Source of the DNA: an uncultured Clostridia bacterium
GTDB taxonomy: Bacteria > Bacillota > Clostridia > UBA1381
DNA length: 9,247 bases
Direction: 5' to 3'
Assembly (NCBI GenBank): GCA_944391255.1
Contig: CALXSW010000048.1
Span: 1-9,247 of the forward strand
The number at the start of each line of letters is the position of its first letter. The stretch's first letter is position 1. Below, in pieces: positions 1 to 5,761 of the stretch. Made by a program: the position numbers and the translations under genes. Below the pieces are notes generated by a model, which saw nothing but the letters and a program-made list of their open reading frames with translations, was not told the DNA's origin and did not search any database.

Positions 1-1354
1 TTTCGAGGGTCGGACCGAATGAAACCATGTCTGCCCCGTCAATCTTATCTGCAAGTATGCCGCATTCAAGACCGGCATGCATCGACAATATTTCAGGCTC
101 ACAGCCGTTTATTGTCTTATACACCTCTGCCATTGTATCTCTGAGCGGTGATGTTTTTTTGTATTCCCATGATGGATAATCACTGTCCAGACTCATTTCT
201 CCGCCCATTGCTCTTACGAATGATCCGAGTCTGTATATGACCTCCTGCTTCCCCCATGACGAATTGCTTCGTATTAGGTGGACAGTTTTTAATCTGTTTT
301 CCTTTATCTCCGCAACACCCATATTCAAAGAGCTTTGAGGCATTCCGGCAATTTCCGTGTTCATGCTCTGCACTCCGTCAGGACAATGCATAAGATATGA
401 TATAACCTTTTGAGTACTGACCTTGTCAAGCGCTCTTTCCGCATTAATACTGTCAACTGATATACATAGCTTTCCTTCTCCGTATTCAGACTTTACAGCG
501 CTTATATACTTTTCTGCTATGCCGCAAAGCTTTGCTTCATTTTCAGCTTTCACGCATATAACGCATGACGCTGAACACGCTATAGCGTTATCCTTTCCGC
601 CTCCGCTCAGCTCCGATATTCTTATGTCTATATCATTTTCAGCGATAGCATTCAATATCTCGCCCATCAGCACAACAGCGTTTTTTCTGAACCTTATTAT
701 ATCAACACCCGAGTGTCCGCCCTGAAGTCCGCTTATACTTATCCGGTAAGCTCTGCTCACGCTCTCTTCTCTTTCATATGTTAGGGGGATATTCACCCTC
801 GCTCTTACTCCGCCGGCACAGCTGACTGTCAGGAACCCCTCTTCTTCAGAGTCTATGTTTATCAATCGTCTGCCCTTTAAAACCGACGCGTCAAGAGCCT
901 TCGCGCCTGTCATTCCTGTTTCTTCATCTACAGTGAACAGCGCTTCTATAGGCGGATGATCTATATCATCAGATGATAATAGCGCAAGCATATATGCCAC
1001 CGCTATACCGTCATCTCCGCCAAGCGTAGTTTTATCCGCCCATACATATTCTCCGTCAGTCATGAGCTTAAGCCCGTCTTTTTCCATATCAAGTGTGCAG
1101 TCGATCGTCTTTTCACAGACCATGTCAAGATGTCCCTGAAGTATGATCGGCTCGCTGCCCGCATTTGCGCCGCTGCCGGGCTTATATATAACGACATTGC
1201 CTATTTCATCACTGTATACCCTTAGTTTGTGCCGCTCCGCAAATTCAATACAATAATTTGTGATTTTTTTTGTGTTTCCGCTCCCATGCGGTATTTCCGA
1301 TATTTCTCTAAAATATCGAAAAACCTCACGCGGCTTAAGATCAGAATACTCCAA
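1..1354 (-). CDS. pepD: Aminoacyl-histidine dipeptidase (PepD, M20 metallopeptidase), 3' end cut off by the window
   Basis: Cytosolic di-zinc dipeptidase that hydrolyses Xaa-His and other dipeptides such as carnosine, supplying amino acids. 451 residues are visible; the family is about 485 long, so only the extreme C-terminus is missing. All expected metal and catalytic residues before the edge are present: H75 and D77 (GHLDMV), D114 (TTLGGDDG), E144/E145 (VDEETG) and D168 (NIDSEE), each exactly five less than the numbering I recall for Vibrio PepD. A GGHSG motif marks the lid/dimerisation domain. The last visible residues are FGPTLE, just before the expected final metal-ligand His, which lies off the window. 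The start is the TTG at 1354-1352: a perfect AGGAGG (1361-1366) lies 6 nt upstream, and no ATG in this frame fits better. It has its own promoter and looks monocistronic from the visible side. The identification rests on motifs along the whole length. Confidence 0.93.
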   Translation of the reverse strand, partial: MEYSDLKPREVFRYFREISEIPHGSGNTKKITNYCIEFAERHKLRVYSDEIGNVVIYKPGSGANAGSEPIILQGHLDMVCEKTIDCTLDMEKDGLKLMTDGEYVWADKTTLGGDDGIAVAYMLALLSSDDIDHPPIEALFTVDEETGMTGAKALDASVLKGRRLINIDSEEEGFLTVSCAGGVRARVNIPLTYEREESVSRAYRISISGLQGGHSGVDIIRFRKNAVVLMGEILNAIAENDIDIRISELSGGGKDNAIACSASCVICVKAENEAKLCGIAEKYISAVKSEYGEGKLCISVDSINAERALDKVSTQKVISYLMHCPDGVQSMNTEIAGMPQSSLNMGVAEIKENRLKTVHLIRSNSSWGKQEVIYRLGSFVRAMGGEMSLDSDYPSWEYKKTSPLRDTMAEVYKTINGCEPEILSMHAGLECGILADKIDGADMVSFGPTLE

Positions 1355-1386
1355 GTTACCCCTCCTCTTACTCCAACTTTCTTTAT

Positions 1387-1415
1387 ATTATACCATATTT
1401 GATCCGGCTGGTCAA
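1387..1415 (-). promoter_or_regulatory. Sigma-A promoter of pepD
   Basis: On the minus strand: TTGACC (1415-1410), 17-bp spacer, TATAAT (1392-1387) preceded by TGG, giving an extended -10. The predicted transcript starts near 1380, leaving a leader of about 25 nt that contains the AGGAGG ribosome site. The match is 11 of 12 consensus bases. Confidence 0.85.
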
Positions 1416-1519
1416 ATACAATTCGCACACTTGCACGTTTTATCATATAAAGTATATAAAAAATTTTGAATTTCAAAACAAATTACGACATGTGTCTATT
1501 ATTTACTGCTATGATGTAA

Positions 1520-1541
1520 AATAAACATAGCTATGCTTATT
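1520..1541 (-). terminator. Weak AT-rich inverted repeat, possible terminator after the 200-aa gene
   Basis: AATAAACATAG/CTATGCTTATT is a 22-bp near-perfect palindrome about 20 nt past the stop codon of the 200-aa gene. It could fold into a short AU-rich hairpin, but the U-run that follows is poor (UUAC), so termination is uncertain. The rest of the 1355-1560 spacer holds only the pepD promoter. Confidence 0.35.
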
Positions 1542-1560
1542 GATTATTTAAATTTTCTGA

Positions 1561-2163
1561 TTACCTGTATCTTAAGATCCTGCCTAGATTCTCCACCACA
1601 TATTCCTGTGCTTTTCTCGAATATATTATTTTTTCTCGCATTGAACCCTCTATTTTCACGCCAAAAACACCTATTTTTCCCGATAGCTCATTAGCCTTCT
1701 TTCTTCTTCGTCCGCATATATATGTTATGTCAAGATATCCGTTTTCCACTAAAAAATCGTTGATCTCATAACCTGTTATACATTTTACATTATTCCCCAA
1801 TACCGCGTTTATCCTCCGAGCCAATTCATTAGGTCCTACAGGCTCATCTGTTATCTCAATTACATCTAAAAGCGCATTTAGAATAGTATCTATCGATATA
1901 TCCATAATATCGATATACGAGTCCGTTTCTCTGAAGTTTCTTTTTTTCTTCTTTTTTCTTTTTCGCTTTGTCTCTGTTTTTTCCATGTTTTTCGTTATTA
2001 TCAATTTATCGAGCAGCATCATAATACGCTCACAGCATTCCTGCACCTGCGGCTGCATTATAACATCATTTTCCCCAGCATCCTCGCCTGTACATGGATT
2101 TACTCCCTCTGACATTGCCAGCATGTAATACCTCGCCCGCTTTAATTCCCACAGATCTTTCAT
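1561..2163 (-). CDS. Uncharacterised basic protein with a possible winged-helix C-terminal part
   Basis: 200 residues, no signal peptide or membrane segment. Three parts are visible. Residues 1-55 are acidic/helical with a GVNPCTGE motif (20-27) and a CCERIMMLLDKL helix. Residues 62-76 are a very basic linker (KRKRKKKKKR). Residues 80-200 contain an EPVGPNELARRINAVL segment (107-122) and DFLVENGYLDI (136-146), which read like the helix-turn-helix and wing of a small DNA-binding or adaptor domain, followed by GRRRKK. I recall uncharacterised Firmicutes proteins with this layout (GxxPxTGE head, 'NELxRRIN ... WLVExGYL' tail), but no function is known to me. The start is firm: ATG with GGAGGTGA 8 nt upstream. 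It lies 77 nt after the beta-propeller gene with no clear terminator between, so it may be the third gene of that operon. DNA binding is an inference from charge and pattern only. Confidence 0.75.
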   Translation of the reverse strand: MKDLWELKRARYYMLAMSEGVNPCTGEDAGENDVIMQPQVQECCERIMMLLDKLIITKNMEKTETKRKRKKKKKRNFRETDSYIDIMDISIDTILNALLDVIEITDEPVGPNELARRINAVLGNNVKCITGYEINDFLVENGYLDITYICGRRRKKANELSGKIGVFGVKIEGSMREKIIYSRKAQEYVVENLGRILRYR

Positions 2164-2240
2164 TTAGTTCACCTCCGAATAGCTCCAAATTCTCTAAATA
2201 GTCTATTTTGCTCCGTGCATATCCCTATTTTTAAATATCT

Positions 2241-3194
2241 TTAATTCTCGTCCGATAATTTGATCCATTCATCATCAATCGTATATGCGGATGTTCCCGT
2301 TATACCCTGCAAAGCCCGCTCACTTATATATCTATAATTTTCATCGGGCACATCAAAACAAACGCATTCTTTTTTTACATCATCAAAATAATAGATATTT
2401 TCCGAATCTGCTATTATTGAGGAAACAAAATCATTTTCTATGATCTGTTTTTTCGCACTGCCCTCTGCATAGTAAATTCCTTCATAATCGCGGTATAGTA
2501 CGCCATTATTCATATTAGTCAACAACGTGGTATTGCTTTCATCCCATTTATCAATCAAAATTTTTTCTCCTTCAAAAGCTTGATACCACAATTCCGATGA
2601 TAGCGATATCTCACTCAAATCAGAAAATAACTGTGTTTGATCTCCGAGATCTCCTGCAAAAACGGTATAATATATACCGTCATTAGTCACAGTATAGTCT
2701 AAAACGCGCTTTTCTATCTCCATTTTAGATCTGTCGTTATTATTTGAAATAAAATTCAGCACACCATTTTCCAAATAAAAATACCCGTATAAACCGATCA
2801 TAGCTTTTTTAGGTATCTCCTCTGTTTCAAATGCAAACTCCTTATTCAGATCCTTGCTGATATTGTATACCGTATTAACTTTATTTTCATACGAAATCGC
2901 ATACACTGTATCATTTGTATACTGTATACAATACACGCCCTCCAAAGGTAACGCTGATACCTGATCATTTTGACTGATATATACTTTTTCATCTTCTATG
3001 TAATATACGTTCTCACCATCATAAGCCGCTTTCCCCAAATCGTTATTATAATATTCGATTTGTTCAGTTGTTTGACCGGATATAATACCCCGAAAATCCG
3101 CAGTCATCCTATTTGTATTCGTATATATTATAATACAAAAAATCACAAGCGATATAATGGGTATAGCTATTAACATAAAATGCTTTTTTCTCAT
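2241..3194 (-). CDS. Membrane-anchored predicted beta-propeller protein (DUF5050-like)
   Basis: 317 residues. A short basic N-terminus (MRKKH) is followed by one hydrophobic segment (about 7-24); the rest is predicted outside the cell. The exported part shows the repeating 'DG-NVYY-' strand pattern of propeller-type DUF5050 proteins: GENVYYIEDEKVYI (60-73), NDTVYAISYENK (94-105), NDGIYYTVFAG (171-181), YEGIYYAEG (237-245) and SENIYYFDD (264-272). No catalytic motif is visible; these proteins are usually assigned binding or sensory roles, without proof. A GTG 18 nt further upstream is in frame, but the Shine-Dalgarno AAGGAG (gap 7 nt to ATG 3194-3192) lies inside that extension, so the ATG is chosen. 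The upstream 148-aa gene ends 28 nt before, which indicates co-transcription and perhaps a joint membrane complex. The fold is inferred from repeat pattern, not from a profile search. Confidence 0.78.
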   Translation of the reverse strand: MRKKHFMLIAIPIISLVIFCIIIYTNTNRMTADFRGIISGQTTEQIEYYNNDLGKAAYDGENVYYIEDEKVYISQNDQVSALPLEGVYCIQYTNDTVYAISYENKVNTVYNISKDLNKEFAFETEEIPKKAMIGLYGYFYLENGVLNFISNNNDRSKMEIEKRVLDYTVTNDGIYYTVFAGDLGDQTQLFSDLSEISLSSELWYQAFEGEKILIDKWDESNTTLLTNMNNGVLYRDYEGIYYAEGSAKKQIIENDFVSSIIADSENIYYFDDVKKECVCFDVPDENYRYISERALQGITGTSAYTIDDEWIKLSDEN

Positions 3195-3222
3195 ACTATC
3201 ACTCCTTATCACGGTTATTGAT

Positions 3223-3669
3223 CTAATATTTTATTTCAAATAAATTAAATCCATATGATGGATAATATATTATATTAAATCTTCTTTCTATATTTCCTAC
3301 TGTATACCATTCACTTACTTCAAAAGCATATGAGTCTTCAAGATTGCCGATGTTTTCTGTAAAATTTCCAATGCATAAAAAATTAACATCATCATAATTA
3401 TCATCTACATGTCGTTTTAAATATAATTCAGGACTATTACCGGTTAAGTCACTTATATATCTTGGGCAAATATCGATTCCCGCACTGTCTGTGACAACAA
3501 ATTTTGCACCTGTTGTGTTAACTCCATTGCACAAAATAACGACCTTATTATTTTGAACATATTCATTTATATCAAATTTATTTGAATTTATAGTTCTTTT
3601 AACCGGAAAAAGCCAAACTCCCACAACCAGTATTATTATAAAAATAACAATTATTTTATTTTTAGACAT
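3223..3669 (-). CDS. Small single-pass membrane protein of unknown function
   Basis: 148 residues: MSKNK, then a transmembrane or uncleaved signal segment (about 6-22), then an extracytoplasmic part of about 120 residues ending ...FNLFEIKY. I do not recognise a family. The exported part contains VVILCNGVNTTGAKFVVTDSAG (43-64) and FLCIGNF (97-103); three Cys (47, 68, 99) fall in it. The reading frame is open upstream to 3813, but that extension would run through the perfect promoter at 3742-3770 and start in the terminator of the neighbouring gene. The ATG at 3669 is therefore taken, although its Shine-Dalgarno (AAAGAAAG) is weak. The gene is markedly AT-rich compared with pepD. It is first in a probable operon with the beta-propeller gene 28 nt downstream, which suggests the two exported domains act together. 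Confidence 0.72.
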   Translation of the reverse strand: MSKNKIIVIFIIILVVGVWLFPVKRTINSNKFDINEYVQNNKVVILCNGVNTTGAKFVVTDSAGIDICPRYISDLTGNSPELYLKRHVDDNYDDVNFLCIGNFTENIGNLEDSYAFEVSEWYTVGNIERRFNIIYYPSYGFNLFEIKY

Positions 3670-3688
3670 TGTTAACACTTTCTTTCGC

Positions 3689-3723
3689 AATATAAATTTA
3701 AAAACACCGGATTCCCTTGTAAT
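3689..3723 (-). promoter_or_regulatory. Leader motif shared with the 516-aa secreted-protein gene (copy A)
   Basis: The 5' leader of the 148-aa gene contains ATTACAAGGGA (3723-3713) and, 13 nt later, AAATTTATATT (3699-3689). The leader of the secreted-protein gene at 8415-8457 contains the same two 11-mers in the same order, 21 nt apart. Both lie between a promoter and a start codon. The function is unknown; a shared control site or a common origin of the upstream regions are the simple explanations. Confidence 0.4.
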
Positions 3724-3741
3724 ATTTGTTTTTATATTGTA

Positions 3742-3770
3742 ATTATACCATGATTTGTATGTTTTGTAAA
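3742..3770 (-). promoter_or_regulatory. Sigma-A promoter of the 148-aa / beta-propeller operon
   Basis: On the minus strand: TTTACA (3770-3765), 17-bp spacer, TATAAT (3747-3742) preceded by TGG (extended -10). The predicted start is near 3735, giving a leader of about 65 nt before the ATG at 3669. Its position also rules out the longer reading of the downstream frame. Confidence 0.85.
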
Positions 3771-3811
3771 TAAAATGTTTTAATTTGACAATATATATAG
3801 CAAACACTGAC

Positions 3812-3839
3812 AAAAAAGAACAGCCATAATTAGCTGTTC
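3812..3839 (-). terminator. Rho-independent terminator of the O-acetyltransferase gene
   Basis: On the minus strand GAACAGC (3839-3833), an 8-nt loop, GCTGTTC (3824-3818) and then six T (3817-3812). It sits about 70 nt past the stop of the acetyltransferase gene and separates it from the next promoter. Confidence 0.85.
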
Positions 3840-3908
3840 CTTATTATCATACTTATATTTCATCTAAAATTCTGTTTTATATTCCATATCAGCCTTATTC
3901 CTGACTCA

Positions 3909-4502
3909 TTAAAATAAAATATCCTCGTTCTTAATTCTATCCTTTTCTGTGATAACTCGGATCACCTTACATGGGACTCCGGCAGCTATTACACCGTCTG
4001 GAATATCTTTAGTAACAACACTGCCTGCTCCAATAACAGAACCCTTTCCAATAGTTACACCGCCGCAGACAGTCGAATTAGCACCTATCCAAACATTGTC
4101 TTCAAGAGTAATAGGCGCAGATGTTCCAATCCCATGTGAACGTTGTTCCGGATCAATAGCATGACCTGAGCAGGCAAGACATACGCCTGGCGCTATAAAT
4201 GCTCCGACACCAATATTGACCGGTGATGTATCTAAAATGACACAGTTATAGTTGATAACAGCAAAGCCATGAAAATGAATATTAAATCCATAGTCGCAAT
4301 GAAAATCAGGCTCTATACCAACCATATCTGAACAAGTTCCAAACAATTTATGCAGAATTTCACGGCGTCTTTCCGACTCATCAGGATTAGTAGAGTTATA
4401 TTCCCAACATAAACGTTTAGCTCGCATAGACATTTCAAAAGGAAAATTTTCATAGCCGCTTGCATAGGATGCAGGTCGTTTCATTATTTCAAGTGGTGTC
4501 AT
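3909..4502 (-). CDS. Maltose/galactoside-type O-acetyltransferase (LacA/Maa/NodL family)
   Basis: Cytosolic acetyl-CoA-dependent enzyme that acetylates a hydroxyl of a sugar; likely a trimer. 197 residues, usual length for the family (about 185-205). The N-terminal Maa-type helical part (about 2-55) carries the MKRPASYASGYENF-like opening and the RAKRLCWEYN helix. From about 58 on the protein is a left-handed beta-helix of hexapeptide turns, e.g. VNIGVGAFIAPGV (95-107), VWIGANSTVCGGVTIG (137-152) and VIGAGSVVTKDIPDG (156-170). Catalytic His is H114 in SGHAID, matching LacA His115. The ending AGVPCKVIR is standard. The start has AGGAG 8 nt upstream. It has its own promoter and terminator, so it is a single-gene unit; the acceptor sugar cannot be told from sequence. 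It may detoxify non-metabolised sugars, as proposed for LacA, but no transporter is nearby. Confidence 0.93.
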   Translation of the reverse strand: MTPLEIMKRPASYASGYENFPFEMSMRAKRLCWEYNSTNPDESERRREILHKLFGTCSDMVGIEPDFHCDYGFNIHFHGFAVINYNCVILDTSPVNIGVGAFIAPGVCLACSGHAIDPEQRSHGIGTSAPITLEDNVWIGANSTVCGGVTIGKGSVIGAGSVVTKDIPDGVIAAGVPCKVIRVITEKDRIKNEDILF

Positions 4503-4555
4503 ATTCCTCTCTCCTTTATTATAAAATCTTAAGTTATAGCTTTTACATAAAATAA

Positions 4556-4584
4556 ATTATATCATAGATCATAAAAAAGGGCAA
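4556..4584 (-). promoter_or_regulatory. Probable promoter of the O-acetyltransferase gene
   Basis: On the minus strand: TTGCCC (4584-4579), 17-bp spacer, TATAAT (4561-4556) preceded by TGA (extended -10). The -35 is only 4 of 6, but the extended -10 and spacing make it credible. The leader is about 48 nt. Confidence 0.7.
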
Positions 4585-4598
4585 TAGATAAATCAGAC

Positions 4599-4677
4599 GC
4601 CATTTGTAATATTAGATATATTGCAAAGAATCAGCAATGTATAAATGGCAGACTGCAATAAGTTTACCGCAGTTTTT
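4599..4677. other. Unexplained folded element in the divergent spacer
   Basis: The 4503-4821 spacer holds no gene; between its two outward promoters lies a structured stretch. GCCATTT (4599-4605) pairs with AAATGGC (4643-4649), and ATATATTGC (4616-4624) pairs with GCAATGTAT (4634-4642, one T.G). The right arm is continuous and the left arm carries a 10-nt bulge, with a 9-nt loop at the tip. It is followed on the plus strand by ACTGC (4652-4656), a 12-nt loop, GCAGT (4669-4673) and a run of T to 4677, which resembles a weak terminator. No good plus-strand promoter is visible ahead of it. It could be a small RNA, a remnant of a small repeat element, or a protein-binding region. Confidence 0.4.
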
Positions 4678-4713
4678 ATATGTTATATCACGATGTATTA
4701 CTTTAATTTGGAC

Positions 4714-4742
4714 TTGACAATATTAGACAGGTGAGATATAAT
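4714..4742 (+). promoter_or_regulatory. Consensus sigma-A promoter of the TIM-barrel/kduI operon
   Basis: TTGACA (4714-4719), 17-bp spacer, TATAAT (4737-4742): a full 12 of 12 consensus match. The predicted start is near 4749, giving a leader of about 72 nt. A promoter this strong on a catabolic operon is normally held down by a repressor, which fits the near-palindrome that follows. Confidence 0.9.
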
Positions 4743-4762
4743 TATACTATAAAGTTGGCTTA

Positions 4763-4782
4763 CGTATGCACCGTGCGTATGC
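4763..4782 (+). promoter_or_regulatory. Candidate operator in the leader of the uronate operon
   Basis: CGTATGCAC-C-GTGCGTATG (4763-4781) is symmetric at 7 of 9 positions around C4772, and the 7-mer CGTATGC also occurs twice as a direct repeat (4763-4769 and 4776-4782, 13 bp apart). It lies about 15-33 bp downstream of the predicted transcription start, a normal place for a repressor roadblock. The cognate regulator is not in the window. The call is by position and symmetry only. Confidence 0.45.
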
Positions 4783-4821
4783 CGTTATTAATTAAATACG
4801 GGCAGAAAGGATTTGATTTGA

Positions 4822-5658
4822 ATGCAACTCGGTATAAGAGCTCATGATTGCTTAGGTGATACTTTTGAAGAGCTTATAGCAAACATAAAAAATCAAGAGC
4901 TTAAATGTATTCAGCTTGCTTTAGATAAGGCAATTACTGAATTTCCTACTGACGAATGTGCAATGACTCCGGGCATGGCACTTTATATCAAAAAAATATT
5001 GGCAAAAAATGAAATAGATGTGGCAGTGCTTGGCTGTTATTTAAATCTTGGTACTCCTGATAAGGAACAGCTTGCTCAGACAACTGATATATATAAAGCT
5101 CGCATTCGTTTCGCCAGTCTTTTAGGCTGCGGCGTTGTGGGTACTGAAACAGGCGCTGTTAACACTACATACAGCTATGAAGAGGCTAACGGCTCAGATG
5201 AGGCTCTTGAAACATTTATTGAACATTTAAGACCGGTTGTTGACTACGCTGAAAAGCTTGGCGTTATTGTTGCGCTTGAATGTGTATGGTCACATATTGT
5301 TTGCAATGTCCAGAGAATGAGAAAGGTCCTTGACGCCATTAACTCGCCTAACCTTCAGGTCATATATGATCCTATCAATACTTTCAGACCTAATACTGAA
5401 ATAGATCAGGAAGCTATGATGAACGAGGCATTTGAACTGCTCGGCGATGATATAGCTGCCATACATATTAAAGACTTTGTCATAGAAGACGGCAAGATCG
5501 TTCCTGCTCCTATGGGCGAAGGAATTTTCCGTTTTGATGTGCTTATGAAATGGATAAAAGCGAGAAAGCCAAAAATTCATGTGCTTATGGAAGAAACCAC
5601 TCCTGACAATTCTATCAAGTCAAGAGATTTCGTTCTTGAGCAGTTTGACAAGGCTTAA
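4822..5658 (+). CDS. Sugar phosphate isomerase/epimerase-like TIM-barrel enzyme (xylose-isomerase-like)
   Basis: 278 residues, a normal length for the AP-endonuclease-2/xylose-isomerase-like family, which uses a divalent metal to isomerise or epimerise keto-sugars and uronates in the cytosol. Family signatures in order: GIRAHD at strand 1 (4-9), AVLGCYLNL (68-76), ALECVW (151-156), VIYDPIN (180-186), AIHIKD (213-218), PMGEG (230-234) and VLMEET (254-259). Likely metal ligands are E153, D183, H215 and E257 (or E258); H158 may also be in the site. No signal peptide. The start ATG has AGAAAGGA (4804-4811), 10 nt away, a slightly long gap. First gene of an operon with kduI (103 nt downstream). 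That context suggests a uronate or ketose substrate in the pectin/glycosaminoglycan route, but the exact reaction cannot be read from sequence; hydroxypyruvate isomerase-like or ketose 3-epimerase-like activity is equally possible. Confidence 0.88.
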   Translation: MQLGIRAHDCLGDTFEELIANIKNQELKCIQLALDKAITEFPTDECAMTPGMALYIKKILAKNEIDVAVLGCYLNLGTPDKEQLAQTTDIYKARIRFASLLGCGVVGTETGAVNTTYSYEEANGSDEALETFIEHLRPVVDYAEKLGVIVALECVWSHIVCNVQRMRKVLDAINSPNLQVIYDPINTFRPNTEIDQEAMMNEAFELLGDDIAAIHIKDFVIEDGKIVPAPMGEGIFRFDVLMKWIKARKPKIHVLMEETTPDNSIKSRDFVLEQFDKA

Positions 5659-5712
5659 CCTTTATAAATTATTTCAACTCATCTGCCGGCTTTAGCTCAG
5701 CATAATCCTTGC

Positions 5713-5727
5713 ATGATGTTTCATCAT
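5713..5727 (+). other. Small hairpin between the TIM-barrel gene and kduI
   Basis: ATGATG-TTT-CATCAT followed by a T/A-rich run in the 103-nt gap between the two genes. It is too short and AT-rich for a firm terminator; it might reduce read-through or protect message ends. The kduI ribosome site AGGAGG (5746-5751) lies just after it. Confidence 0.3.
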
Positions 5728-5761
5728 TTATTTTATATTTTATTTAGGAGGAATTTTTAAA

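Noticed and set aside
423..725. 100-aa plus-strand reading frame
   Set aside because: It lies fully antisense to pepD, which has all family motifs; no ribosome site and an implausible Ser/Phe-rich composition.
1222..1476. 84-aa minus-strand reading frame across the pepD start
   Set aside because: It overlaps the pepD promoter and 5' end in another frame and resembles nothing known.
1938..1980. Long T/C-rich run as a phase-variable tract
   Set aside because: It is an impure Lys/Arg-coding stretch without a long uninterrupted homopolymer, so a basic linker explains it better.
3195..3212. GTG start six codons upstream of the beta-propeller protein
   Set aside because: The extension contains the Shine-Dalgarno site itself; the ATG at 3194 has the correct spacing to it.
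3670..3813. N-terminal extension of the 148-aa membrane protein (48 extra residues)
   Set aside because: It would cover a near-perfect sigma-A promoter and begin inside the terminator of the acetyltransferase gene; there is no ribosome site at 3813, and the signal-anchor begins right after the ATG at 3669.
5290..5580. 96-aa minus-strand reading frame opposite the TIM-barrel gene
   Set aside because: The sense strand carries all family motifs; the antisense frame has none.
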